DNA from: Candidatus Cloacimonadota bacterium
GTDB lineage: Bacteria; Cloacimonadota; Cloacimonadia; Cloacimonadales; Cloacimonadaceae
Direction of reading: 5' to 3'
DNA length: 58,495 bases
NCBI GenBank assembly: GCA_020532545.1
Contig: JAJBAW010000012.1
Coordinates: 1-58,495 of the forward strand
In this document: in pieces, positions 7,947-17,450 of the stretch
How positions within the stretch are numbered: the first letter of the stretch is position 1
How the letters are laid out: the number at the start of each line of letters is the position of its first letter
Notes under the pieces: generated by a model
Database searches by the model: none
What the model saw: the letters and a program-made list of their open reading frames with translations, nothing else
Told to the model about the DNA's origin: nothing
Translations under genes and position numbers: made by a program

Positions 7947-10900
7947 ATGAGACAAAAGACTATAGTCTTAGTTCTGGCCATGCTAATCATGGCATTGTTC
8001 TCTAGTGCCTGGGCACAAACAGTGGTAACTCTTGGAACCCAAGATTTTGAAAGTGGTTCTGATGGGGCTGGTCCCACAAACTACGATTGGCCGGCCCGGC
8101 GCATTCAATTTGTCTATACGGCAGCTGAGATCATTGCCGCCGGCGAATTTGCCGATGGATTTAGAGGAGACATCTCTGCTCTTGCCTGGGATGTTTTAGA
8201 GGTGGCTACAGGTAATCTGGTAGATTACAGAGTGAAACTGGCACACACCACTGCGGTGGACGCTTCATCGCATAATTACACACCGTTAACCACAGTAAAA
8301 GCTGCTCATACTTTCACCCCTGGGGCTATCGGTTGGCGAACCATACCCTTTGATACGAACTTCACCTGGGATGGCAGCAGCAACCTCCTGGTTGACATCA
8401 CTTGGGGACCGAATGCTGCTTGGGCCTCCAATGGGCAAACCTGGTTGTATAATAATGTGTGGGGACAGAGGAGATATATCGCATCCGAATTCTATTCTGT
8501 GGAAAATACAGATACAGGCATCACGCGCTACGGCAAACCACGCGCTCAACTGACAATTACCCCATTTATCGGTGTTTCCAACCCCGTAGATTTCACGGCA
8601 AGTCCGTATAGCCATAGCCAGATCAATCTGGACTGGGCACAAAACGTTGATAACGATAATGTAATGCTTGCCTGGAACAGCACCGACACCTTCGGCACGC
8701 CTTCTGGATCATACACTGCAGGCAGCATCATTGCTGGCGGCGGGACAGTCCTGCTTGCCAATAGCAACGCTACCAGCTATAATCACACTGGCAGGGACCC
8801 AATCACTAACTATTATTACAAAATTTGGTCTGTGAATGATCCTACGAACTATTCCTTAGGCGAGACCGCCACTGCCCTGACTATGATGGCTCCGATCGCG
8901 TCCTTCCCCTGGAGCGAATCCTTTGAGGATGATTCAAGCTCCCGTGTGGGCTGGACTCAGGAATACCTGGTAGGCAGGAAATCCTGGGACTGGGCTACTG
9001 GCTCAAATGTAGATTCAGGTGCTTCAATTACAACCGCGCATGGCGGCATCCTGAACGCTCGCTACACAGCAGGCCCCGGTCAACCAGTTACCAAATTGAT
9101 CTCTCCCATGCTGGACCTCAGCACTTTATCCAATCCTAACTTATCTTTCTGGTATGGACAGGAGTTATTTATATCATTAATTGGCGACTTAAGTCAAAAC
9201 ACTCTTACCCTCTATTACCGCACCAGCCCGCAGGACCCCTGGATCCAGATCGGTAGCCCCTATACAGAAGACATTTCCCATTGGACTAAGGTTTCGGATA
9301 TAGCATTACCAAATCCGAGTTCCACCTATCAGATTGCTTTTGAAGGCTATGATGACTGGGCCTATGCCAATGTGCTCGATGATGTATTGGTAAATGCTAC
9401 CTTCCCCTGGTCGATGGATTTCACCGGCGTGGCAACTGGTTCTCTACCTGCCGGATGGACGCAGACAGGCCCCTCGGACAAATGGAGCGTACAGAGATCA
9501 AATGCTGCGGGAGGAACCTCTCCAGAACTGAAGTTTAACTACCTTCCCCAAGAAACAGGCCAGTTCAGATTGATTACGCCACCCTTGGACGGAGGCTCCA
9601 CAGCAGACCTTATGCTCAGCTTCAAACACAATATACGCTATTACGCACCCACAACTTACGCGGTTCAGTATTCGATAGATAGCGGGAGCACTTGGAACAC
9701 CCTGTGGTCTACAGGTGATCATACGGGCGATGTGGACTCCACCACCCAGACAGTGGACTTAAGTATGATCAATACGACTTTCCAGTTGGCCTGGCTTTAT
9801 GACGGAAACAGCACTGATACCAGTGCTTGGTATGTGGACGACATTGCGGTTTTTGTTCCCGATCCCGAAATGAGCCTATCCGCATCATCTTATGATTATG
9901 GCCTGGCATTTCTTGACGCAGAGAGCTGCCCCCCGCGTAGCTTCAGTGCAACGAATACTGGGACTGGCAACATCACTATAGCAGCGCCTCCCGTCATCTC
10001 TGATCCTGACAACTTCAGCATCATTGATGACAATAACCAGTATCCCATCATCCTTGGCGCGGATGTTTCCGCCTCCTGGAAGGTGAAATTCCACCCCACT
10101 GGGCAAAGCGGAGAAAAGACGGCCACCATGAGCTTTGTGGATGACATGAAGAGAAACCAGCCCAAAATGTCCTATGCTATAGCCTTGCGGGGATTTGGCA
10201 ATGTAGGCGTGTTTGAAGACTACTTTGAAACATATACACACCTTTCCCCAGAGCTCGATCCTTGGACCCTGTATGACGCAGACAATACTGCTACGCGAAG
10301 CCTGTTCGCTGGCGCAGGCCAGGAAATGATTCCTACATATACCGGAGCTTTTATTGGCTTGGATGGCAATGGTTATCCTTACGAGACGGGAACGAATTGG
10401 TTGGCACATAGTGGAGATAAATACCTTGGCTGTGCCTCAGCACAAGGTGCGCAGAACAACGACTGGTTAATTTCCCCACAGTTAAGCTTTGCCGCAAATC
10501 CCAGGATTAGCTTCTTCGCCAAATCCTTGGAGGCAGACTATAGTCCTGAGAGCTTTAATGTGCTCTATTCTACCAACGGCAACAGCTACAGTGACTTTGG
10601 CGGAAACAATCTGGACCCAACTCAAATACAGACTGTCGGTACAAATTGGACACTGTTTGAATATGAGTTACCTGCTGACTGCGCCAACACCAATACTTAT
10701 ATTGCGATTCAGTGCGTATCAAACGGAAAGGCTATGCTTATGGTTGACGACTTTGTGGCTGTGGGAGATGAATCTCTGGTCATCTTCGTTCCCGGTCCCG
10801 AATCAGTTGTGGGTGGAGAAATTCCGGATGGTCTGCAAGGACCTGATACAGGCAATCCGGCTTTGATCTATACCACTACGTCCACCGGAACTCATGACGT

Positions 10901-11702
10901 AGTTGTGATGAATCCAGGCTGGCAATCGGATTGGTATTGCTGGATCCAAGTGGGATCAACAATCTATGCTGCCGACAATCCCATTCCCGCCACAGCGAAT
11001 GGCTTCACCTTCTCAGACGTCGATTTCGATCCTGATGGCGAGATACTGGTGATCGTCAATGATAACAACAACGAGACCCTCCCTGTGGAACTCAGTAGCT
11101 TCACCGCTGTCCTTACTTCCGATCTGTATGTGAACATCGCCTGGACTGCCGAATCTGAAACCAATCATGCCGGATACAACGTCCTGCGTAGCGAAGTAAA
11201 AGAGCTTTCCACCGCGATGATGATCAATAATGCTTTGATCGATGCAGGTAGTGTGAATGGAACTCAGATCAGCTATCAATATGCCGATGCTGAGGTTTAC
11301 CGTAATGCCCGTTATTATTATTGGCTGGAAGATCGTAGCCTTACCGGAGAAAGCAAATACCATGGCCCATTGATGGTCACCATTTCTGCCCAGGGTGATG
11401 AGCCTGAGATTCCCGCTATCCCTGTGGAAACAAAGCTCTTCTCCGCCTTCCCGAATCCCTTCAATCCCTCTACCAATTTGCGTTACAGCATGAAGGAAGC
11501 GGGAGATGTAAGCATCGAAGTGTACAACGTGAAGGGTCAACTCCTAAAGAGCTTCAATAACAATCATAATCAAGCTGGCTACTACCAGGTAAACTGGGAT
11601 GGTCGCGATAGCAATGGCAGTCTGGCCGGTACCGGTGTGTACTTTTACCGCATGATTAGCGGCAAATACACTTCCACCAAGAAGATGGTATTGGCCAAGT
11701 AA
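7947..11702 (+). CDS. Giant secreted multidomain adhesin-like protein with sorting tail
   Basis: A 1251-residue exported protein; AGGAG lies 8 bases before the ATG, and a signal peptide ends near residue 24 (SSAWA). An N-terminal beta domain (about 25-205) is followed by an FN3-like segment (about 212-295), two MAM-like 'choice-of-anchor J' beta-sandwiches (starting at about 320 FPWSESF and about 487 FPWSMDF), an ASPM/SPD-2/Hydin-like Ig domain (about 640-745) and another anchor-J-like domain (about 755-935). LPVELSSF lies at about 1046, and the sorting tail starts at about 1168 (AFPNPFNPS). No catalytic motif is visible, so a binding or structural role on the cell surface is inferred. Its last 215 residues are very close to those of the 12336 product, showing shared ancestry or gene conversion. 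Confidence 0.85.
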   Translation: MRQKTIVLVLAMLIMALFSSAWAQTVVTLGTQDFESGSDGAGPTNYDWPARRIQFVYTAAEIIAAGEFADGFRGDISALAWDVLEVATGNLVDYRVKLAHTTAVDASSHNYTPLTTVKAAHTFTPGAIGWRTIPFDTNFTWDGSSNLLVDITWGPNAAWASNGQTWLYNNVWGQRRYIASEFYSVENTDTGITRYGKPRAQLTITPFIGVSNPVDFTASPYSHSQINLDWAQNVDNDNVMLAWNSTDTFGTPSGSYTAGSIIAGGGTVLLANSNATSYNHTGRDPITNYYYKIWSVNDPTNYSLGETATALTMMAPIASFPWSESFEDDSSSRVGWTQEYLVGRKSWDWATGSNVDSGASITTAHGGILNARYTAGPGQPVTKLISPMLDLSTLSNPNLSFWYGQELFISLIGDLSQNTLTLYYRTSPQDPWIQIGSPYTEDISHWTKVSDIALPNPSSTYQIAFEGYDDWAYANVLDDVLVNATFPWSMDFTGVATGSLPAGWTQTGPSDKWSVQRSNAAGGTSPELKFNYLPQETGQFRLITPPLDGGSTADLMLSFKHNIRYYAPTTYAVQYSIDSGSTWNTLWSTGDHTGDVDSTTQTVDLSMINTTFQLAWLYDGNSTDTSAWYVDDIAVFVPDPEMSLSASSYDYGLAFLDAESCPPRSFSATNTGTGNITIAAPPVISDPDNFSIIDDNNQYPIILGADVSASWKVKFHPTGQSGEKTATMSFVDDMKRNQPKMSYAIALRGFGNVGVFEDYFETYTHLSPELDPWTLYDADNTATRSLFAGAGQEMIPTYTGAFIGLDGNGYPYETGTNWLAHSGDKYLGCASAQGAQNNDWLISPQLSFAANPRISFFAKSLEADYSPESFNVLYSTNGNSYSDFGGNNLDPTQIQTVGTNWTLFEYELPADCANTNTYIAIQCVSNGKAMLMVDDFVAVGDESLVIFVPGPESVVGGEIPDGLQGPDTGNPALIYTTTSTGTHDVVVMNPGWQSDWYCWIQVGSTIYAADNPIPATANGFTFSDVDFDPDGEILVIVNDNNNETLPVELSSFTAVLTSDLYVNIAWTAESETNHAGYNVLRSEVKELSTAMMINNALIDAGSVNGTQISYQYADAEVYRNARYYYWLEDRSLTGESKYHGPLMVTISAQGDEPEIPAIPVETKLFSAFPNPFNPSTNLRYSMKEAGDVSIEVYNVKGQLLKSFNNNHNQAGYYQVNWDGRDSNGSLAGTGVYFYRMISGKYTSTKKMVLAK

Positions 11703-11724
11703 AATACAATCTAACAATGCAAAA

Positions 11725-11752
11725 GGAGCTCCCAAGTGGGGGCTCCATTTTT
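11725..11752 (+). terminator. Rho-independent terminator
   Basis: GGAGC-CCC pairs with GGG-GCTCC around AAGT (11725-11746), followed by ATTTTTG. It is the same type of hairpin as the one at 17051, after the related gene. Confidence 0.85.
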
Positions 11753-11829
11753 GTTTGGGTTCGTAAATAGATAGCTGGAGAGGCAGGACGAAAACGCATC
11801 GAACTAAGAACAATCTTGACTTATTTTCC

Positions 11830-11857
11830 TTGACAGCATTTTGTGATTTTATATACT
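11830..11857 (+). promoter_or_regulatory. Putative promoter of the 12336 gene
   Basis: TTGACA (11830-11835), a 16-base spacer and TATACT (11852-11857) fit a sigma70-type promoter. Transcription from here would give a leader of roughly 470 bases before the start codon. Confidence 0.55.
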
Positions 11858-11990
11858 ACACAAATGAGTCTGATGTAGCGCATAACTATAAGCTTAACAG
11901 GCTCAAGATAATGTAAATAAGCAGCGCTATAGAGCTGGATTGCCTTTGTAATTGAAGGCAAAAATGCAGCTTTAGGCAGCAGCTTTAATT

Positions 11991-12335
11991 TTTAATGGAG
12001 GAGAAATACGTGGGGTTCTATATTTACCCAAGACCAAGTCCTAAGAGACTATCAAGACAAAGCTTTAGAGAGTCCTGGACCGGACTTGAGGCAAGTTGGC
12101 TCAGATAGTGTCCGTATTTTTCCACAAACCTATGGATTTTCATTACTTAAACGGATCTTGTTCCTCTTTGGACAAGGCTTTATCCCATCCTCTTATCTCA
12201 ACTTTCGCAAATCTAACCTCCACTCTATATCAGAATGGAAACCCCCTGTTTCATTATTTTCAATCTTTAAACCGGCTGCAGCCTGTGCTACAGCCATATC
12301 TTCAATCTTACACTTCAAATTTAGGAGAATGAATT
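11991..12335 (+). promoter_or_regulatory. Conserved long 5' leader, copy B (with candidate leader peptide)
   Basis: This is the counterpart of 7681-7946. GGAGGAG (11997-12003) precedes a GTG at 12010 that opens a 32-codon frame ending at TAG 12106-12108; the product begins GFYIYPRPSPKRLSRQSFR. AGTCC and GGACT flank a 6-base loop within block one. The second conserved block (12145-12187) contains ACGGATCTTGTTCCTCTTTG. The remaining bases up to the AGGAG before 12336 are not conserved with copy A. Confidence 0.55.
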
Positions 12336-15300
12336 ATGAAGAAATTTATATTAATATCACTAACGTTGCTGTTGGTAGCATTTGTTTTTGCCGACGTAAC
12401 GATAGGAACCGGCACGAGTACCCAGAGGTATCCGTTCAGTTCATACTACAAGCACAACCGTTCCGCAGCGATCTATTTGCAATCCGAAATAGGAGAGGCC
12501 ACAACGATTGCACATTTAGCATGGTATGTCAATATTGCGAATACAACTACTGATATACCTCTCAAAATATACCTGAAGCATACCGATGCCGCTACCCAAA
12601 CTGCTGCTAACTGGGCATCCTTGACAGCAGATGCAACCCTTGTTTACGATGCAACTCATCGTATGAGCCCTATTGGCTGGTTTGAATTCGATATAACTGA
12701 TTTTAGCTATAACGGTACGGATAATTTGATGGTTTTGACGGAAAGTGACGGAGTAACATTCTCTTCACCTTATCCTGAAATGCGTTACACCAGCACTTCT
12801 TCAAATTATCGCACTTTACTTAGGCAGTCGGACACGATTCCTTATGACAGCACCGTTAACCTCAGCACTTCCTACAACCGTCCTAACATCATGTTGATAA
12901 GCCCCGTAACCACTCCTCCCACTTCGGCCATAAATCCATTTCCAGCACATCAGGCCACTATGGTTGGATTGAACCCGAAGCTTACTTGGACCTCAGACCA
13001 AGGAAGCCCCAACAGTTATGATGTATATTTTGGCCCCAGCGATCCTCCCGCTTTTGTTGGAAATCACCCAGAACCCTTTTACAATGTTACAGGCTTAAAC
13101 AGAAATGAAGAGTACTTCTGGAAAGTAGTGCCGATAAATGATATTGGCATGGCTGAAGATTGCCCTGTGTGGAGCTTCACCACGATTCCCGAAGGTCTTG
13201 TCGTGATTGGAGATGACGCGGTAGAAAATCTGAACCTGCCTATTAATCCTTATTTTAACTATAACTATTCACAGACTGTGTACCTGCAAAGTGAGATTGA
13301 TCTCCCCGGACAGCAGATAGAAAGGCTGTATTACTATTGGGGTGGCACAGTTGCCGGAACCAACATAAAAGACTGGTCTGTTTACATGGGGCATACGGAT
13401 AAGTCTGCCTTTGCCAGCACTTCAGATTGGGTCCCCTTTGAGAATTTGACCCCAGTATTTGATGGTGAAGTTAACATACTGGCAAACAATCCAGGCTGGG
13501 TTGAAATCATCCTGGATACACCTTTTGTCTATCATAATACCAATAATCTCGTGATAGCAGTTAATGAGACCACTCCCTTGAATGCCGGCAATTATGCGAA
13601 GTTCGTGGGTACTGGCTTTACTGCAAACAGAGGCTTGCGAGTGCAGAGAGATAGCTCTGCTTATGATCCTGCTTTACCTGGCACGGGTACGCTCGTTGCC
13701 GGTATTGCCAATATCAGAATGCAATTTGGTGAACTGCCTCCTAACCCCGTATTCGCCTATTCTCCCAGCAGCCTTAGTTTTCCCAATGCAGTTATAGGCA
13801 ATACATCTGACTGGCAGAATGTGACTGTTTCTAACCAGGGGCAAGGCACAATAAGCCTGAGCACAGCCGATATTGAGCTCATCGGTGCTGACGCAGCAGA
13901 ATTTGAGTTTGACGACCAGTATTTACCTGCTGAGCTGACTGCTACCGAACCTCTGAACATCCCCGTACGCTTCACAGCTCCGGCGATTGGTGATTATAGT
14001 GCCACTCTGCGTTTACGCTACAATGGCACGGATTACGATGTAGCGCTGAGTGGTTCTGGTGCTGCTCCTTTTGTGAACATGAGCAATGGCTCCACTACGT
14101 TGGCTGCAGAAGAATTGTGGAATTTCTACGATTCCGGCGGCTTAAACGGACAATATGGCAGCAGTGAAAATCTCAGCTATACTTTCAATCCTCCTGCAGG
14201 GTATCGTTGTATCGTTGAGTTCTCTGCCTTCAACACCGAAGCAAACTACGATAAACTATACATTTACGATGGCGTAGATGCCACCGGTACCCTGATCGGA
14301 ACATATAGCGGAACCAGTTTGCCCCCAAGCTATACTGCCAATTTATCCGGGTCTTTGACCTTTGTATTTACTTCTGATTATTCAGGTGTACGCGACGGCT
14401 GGGCTGCAAACATCACTTCAGAAACTCTGCCAGTAAACCCCGTTTTCAGCATCTCTCCCACAGCTTGGGACTTTAATGATGTTGATGTGAATGCCACGGT
14501 CGTAAAAACTTTTACCGTTGCAAATGCTGCTGGTGGAAGCCTTGGAATTCAGTCCATAGTCAAAACGTCTGGCGATACGGATTATTTTGAAATAGCCAAC
14601 AATAGCTATGTTAATCCACTGGAAGGGGGACAAAGCTTCACCTTTGATGTGGAATTCACTCCTATCGCTGCTGCTGACTACGAAGTAGTGCTCACAATTA
14701 CTGATGACCAAGCTAAAGCTACTCACTCTATAGTGATCGCTGGCACAGGTTGGGTACCCCCAGCGGGCACTGACTGTAACAATCCATATCCAGTAACCTT
14801 GCCTCTGGTCGACTTTATCGACGACACTGCTCTATATGGAGACGATTATGAAAGCAACTGGGTCACTCCCGCTTTTAATTATCTGGGTGGGGACGACATG
14901 GTACTGCAGTTTATGCTGGATGTTCCAAGTACCCTGGAAGGCACGCTAACTGCTCTTACCGGCACTTGGATAGGAATGGCAGTAGTAAATACTTGCCCCG
15001 ATCCTGAAACCCCGGCTCCCGTATTGGCTACGGCTACCTCCACTTCAGGAACTGTGGCAAACCTGGCTGGCGTTGAATTGCCGGCAGGATCATACTTCCT
15101 GATCATTTCTTCCTGGCCCACTCCCCAGTCGGTTGAGTTCAAGCTCAATCTCAGCGCAACTCCCTTGCCGACCGATCCTATATTCAGCATCAATCCCACT
15201 GAATGGGACTACTCAAGTGTTCAGGTGGATACCGAGATTCAAAAAACCTTCACAATCACCAATACTGGTGGAGGGACGCTCTTCATAGACAGGGACGATA

Positions 15301-17027
15301 TTAGCATCATCGGGGATGACTATGCTCAGTTTATCCTGAGCCCGATTGCTGCAGATATCTCTCTGGAAAATAATGCCACAACCGAGATTATCGTTACCTT
15401 CAACCCTGGTTCTTTGGGCCTAAAGAGTGCCAGCATTCAGATCGTTGACAATACGGCTTCCTCAAAGAAATCACAGCGTTCCGGAGCCAAAGCCACTCAA
15501 TCTGTTGCTCTTACCGGCACCGGTTTCGATGCCACTATAGCAAATATCCCACATATTCAAACTTGGGATGTTCCTGCTTTTATGCCAGGCTGGGCGATTC
15601 ACAACCTTAATGACGATGCCTACACTTGGGAATTTGTGGCCGATGGCGGCAGCAATGTTGCCAAGATCAGATACAACGGTTCAATGGCTATGGATGACTG
15701 GCTGATCAGTCCTCCCATTATCCTTGAGGCCGGAATCGATTATATCGTTAGCTATAAATACCGTTGCTATAGTGCTACCAATCCCGAAATGATGAAAGTA
15801 GCCTTTGGCAATGCTCAAAACCCGTCGGCCATGACAGAAGTTATTGCTGACCACGTTGATTTCACCAACACCAGTTATGAAACCACTTACACTATTCCAT
15901 TCACACCCAGTGTTGATGGAACGTTCTATCTTGGTTTCCATGGCTACAGCCCTGCAAACAGGTGGTCAATCTATCTTGACGATATCCGCATTCTGCTGCC
16001 CAATACACAGATAGCACAGGTTATCGCCACGAGTCCCACAGCCTCAGTTACCATTCCCGCAATAACGGTAGGCGAAGCACAGATTAGCCCTGAAGTAGCT
16101 TTTGCAAACTTGAGCGGTAATCCGGTGATCCAGGTTTCTACATCCTGTGGTGTTACCGCAGATCCATTGACCAGTGAAAGACTGGTGTTCACCATTGATG
16201 GTAGCAACCTGGCCGGAGTAGGGCTTAGCTTTATTCACGGCTTGGGATTCATTCCTCAGGTATTGGCATATCAGCTTGGCGCTGGAGACATCATAATGCT
16301 CAGCAATCCTGGAGATTGGACTAATGCTATTGCCTACTTCACCGTACCTGCTGCCAAGGGACCTTATACGCTGAAGGTTATCTTCCCCAAATATCTTGAC
16401 GATACCCTGCCAGTAGAGCTTTCCAGCTTCACCGCTGTGCTCACTGCAGACCTGCATGTGAACATCGCCTGGACTACCGAATCCGAAACCAATCATGCCG
16501 GATACAACGTCCTGCGTAGTGAAGTAAAAGAACTCTCCACTGCGATCATGATCAATGGTATATTGATCGATGAAGGCAGTGTGAATGGAACCCAGGTAAG
16601 CTATCAGTACACCGATACTGAGGTCTATCGTAATGCCCGCTATTATTATTGGCTGGAAGATCGTAGCCTTTCCGGTGAGAGTAAATACCATGGTCCGCTG
16701 ATGGTCAGCACTTCTGCTGAGGGCGAAAATGAGCTTCCCGGTGTACCTGTGGAAACCAAGCTCTTCTCCGCTTTCCCGAATCCCTTCAACCCTGCTACAA
16801 ATCTGCGCTACAGCGTGAGAGAAGCCGGGGAAGTACAGCTCGAGATTTACAACGTAAAAGGTCAGCTAGTGCGAAACTTCAAAACAAATCATAACCAGCC
16901 TGGTTACTATCAGGTCAAATGGGATGGTCGCGATACCAATGGCCATCCAGCAGCCACTGGCGTGTATTTCTATCGTATGTCAAACGGTAAATACACATCC
17001 ACCAAGAAGATGGTAATGACCAAGTAA
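12336..17027 (+). CDS. Giant secreted protein with CUB, Hydin-like and MAM-like domains and sorting tail
   Basis: At 1563 residues this is the largest gene in the window. AGGAG precedes the ATG, and a signal peptide ends at about residue 19 (VAFVFA). Visible parts are an FN3-like segment (about 195-285), an ASPM/SPD-2/Hydin-like Ig domain (about 470-578), a CUB domain (about 583-695; YDKLYIYDG and LTFVFTSDYSGVRDGW), two more Hydin-like domains (about 700-800 and 945-1065), an anchor-J/MAM-like domain (about 1070-1225), LPVELSSF at about 1357 and the sorting tail from about 1479 (AFPNPFNPA). CUB domains bind protein or calcium-dependent ligands. I infer a large surface adhesin or binding protein. 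It shares its leader, terminator style and last 215 residues with the 7947 gene. Confidence 0.85.
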   Translation: MKKFILISLTLLLVAFVFADVTIGTGTSTQRYPFSSYYKHNRSAAIYLQSEIGEATTIAHLAWYVNIANTTTDIPLKIYLKHTDAATQTAANWASLTADATLVYDATHRMSPIGWFEFDITDFSYNGTDNLMVLTESDGVTFSSPYPEMRYTSTSSNYRTLLRQSDTIPYDSTVNLSTSYNRPNIMLISPVTTPPTSAINPFPAHQATMVGLNPKLTWTSDQGSPNSYDVYFGPSDPPAFVGNHPEPFYNVTGLNRNEEYFWKVVPINDIGMAEDCPVWSFTTIPEGLVVIGDDAVENLNLPINPYFNYNYSQTVYLQSEIDLPGQQIERLYYYWGGTVAGTNIKDWSVYMGHTDKSAFASTSDWVPFENLTPVFDGEVNILANNPGWVEIILDTPFVYHNTNNLVIAVNETTPLNAGNYAKFVGTGFTANRGLRVQRDSSAYDPALPGTGTLVAGIANIRMQFGELPPNPVFAYSPSSLSFPNAVIGNTSDWQNVTVSNQGQGTISLSTADIELIGADAAEFEFDDQYLPAELTATEPLNIPVRFTAPAIGDYSATLRLRYNGTDYDVALSGSGAAPFVNMSNGSTTLAAEELWNFYDSGGLNGQYGSSENLSYTFNPPAGYRCIVEFSAFNTEANYDKLYIYDGVDATGTLIGTYSGTSLPPSYTANLSGSLTFVFTSDYSGVRDGWAANITSETLPVNPVFSISPTAWDFNDVDVNATVVKTFTVANAAGGSLGIQSIVKTSGDTDYFEIANNSYVNPLEGGQSFTFDVEFTPIAAADYEVVLTITDDQAKATHSIVIAGTGWVPPAGTDCNNPYPVTLPLVDFIDDTALYGDDYESNWVTPAFNYLGGDDMVLQFMLDVPSTLEGTLTALTGTWIGMAVVNTCPDPETPAPVLATATSTSGTVANLAGVELPAGSYFLIISSWPTPQSVEFKLNLSATPLPTDPIFSINPTEWDYSSVQVDTEIQKTFTITNTGGGTLFIDRDDISIIGDDYAQFILSPIAADISLENNATTEIIVTFNPGSLGLKSASIQIVDNTASSKKSQRSGAKATQSVALTGTGFDATIANIPHIQTWDVPAFMPGWAIHNLNDDAYTWEFVADGGSNVAKIRYNGSMAMDDWLISPPIILEAGIDYIVSYKYRCYSATNPEMMKVAFGNAQNPSAMTEVIADHVDFTNTSYETTYTIPFTPSVDGTFYLGFHGYSPANRWSIYLDDIRILLPNTQIAQVIATSPTASVTIPAITVGEAQISPEVAFANLSGNPVIQVSTSCGVTADPLTSERLVFTIDGSNLAGVGLSFIHGLGFIPQVLAYQLGAGDIIMLSNPGDWTNAIAYFTVPAAKGPYTLKVIFPKYLDDTLPVELSSFTAVLTADLHVNIAWTTESETNHAGYNVLRSEVKELSTAIMINGILIDEGSVNGTQVSYQYTDTEVYRNARYYYWLEDRSLSGESKYHGPLMVSTSAEGENELPGVPVETKLFSAFPNPFNPATNLRYSVREAGEVQLEIYNVKGQLVRNFKTNHNQPGYYQVKWDGRDTNGHPAATGVYFYRMSNGKYTSTKKMVMTK

Positions 17028-17050
17028 AACATAATAAACCAATGCAATAT

Positions 17051-17082
17051 GGAGCTCTCCAAAGCGGGGGGCTCCATTTTTC
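17051..17082 (+). terminator. Rho-independent terminator
   Basis: GGAGC and GCTCC enclose a CTCC/GGGG stem (17051-17075), followed by ATTTTTCG. It closely resembles the hairpin at 11725. Confidence 0.85.
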
Positions 17083-17097
17083 GTTTCCGCCGAAAAT

Positions 17098-17156
17098 TCC
17101 CACACCCAGAACTCCCGCACCCCTGCACCCAGAACTCCCACACCAAGCACCCCCAA
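17098..17156. repeat. Degenerate short tandem repeat
   Basis: Three imperfect units resembling CACCCAGAACTCCC lie between the terminator of the giant gene and the promoter of the riboswitch-controlled gene. Nothing else is seen in this stretch. Confidence 0.5.
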
Positions 17157-17165
17157 AACCATTCC

Positions 17166-17196
17166 TTGACTATATCCCCATTCCAGAAATTATGAC
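17166..17196 (+). promoter_or_regulatory. Putative promoter upstream of the cobalamin riboswitch
   Basis: TTGACT at 17166-17171 and TTATGA/TATGAC at 17190-17196, with an 18-19 base spacer, lie directly before the riboswitch. The spacing to the first conserved riboswitch base is right for transcription to begin at its 5' edge. Confidence 0.5.
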
Positions 17197-17202
17197 CTCT
17201 GT

Positions 17203-17365
17203 GACTTGATGGTGCGAGTATAGGTAATAGGGAATTCGTTAAACGAAGCGGCCTCCGCCACTGTATGCAGCAAAAAGGTTTGAGGAGTCACTGTCTTAGA
17301 TGATGGGAAGGCGCCTCAAAGCTCTTAGATGAGCAAACCGCTGTGAGCCAGGAAACCTGCCAGCA
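17203..17365 (+). ncRNA. Cobalamin riboswitch (B12 element)
   Basis: The class-defining conserved blocks occur in order: GGTGC (17211), AATAGGGAA (17226), GCCACTGTA (17257), AGTCACTG (17286), GATGGGAAGGC (17302), GATGAGC (17328) and AGCCAGGAAACCTGCC (17346-17361). These are the adenosylcobalamin-sensing core with the B12 box. Such elements normally reduce expression when cobalamin is plentiful and control cobalamin uptake or synthesis, or B12-independent isoenzymes. The only gene downstream before a new unit is the secreted beta-propeller at 17451. GGGAATTTCCC (17371-17381) directly after the aptamer could belong to the expression platform; no strong terminator is visible, so control of translation initiation is plausible. 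Confidence 0.9.
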
Positions 17366-17450
17366 AGTATGGGAATTTCCCCGGAGCAATGGGAATATTC
17401 TTATAAAACGTTCATCTCAAGTCACGAACTCAAAAAAGAGGTGAACAACA

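Noticed and set aside
11964..12335. Known riboswitch class in the long leaders
   Set aside because: The conserved bases of the cobalamin, SAM, glycine, c-di-GMP or TPP classes were not found in 7681-7946 or 11991-12335.
12086..12553. 155-codon frame overlapping the start of the 12336 gene
   Set aside because: The 12336 gene has a clear signal peptide and ribosome-binding site; this frame crosses it and has no recognisable features.
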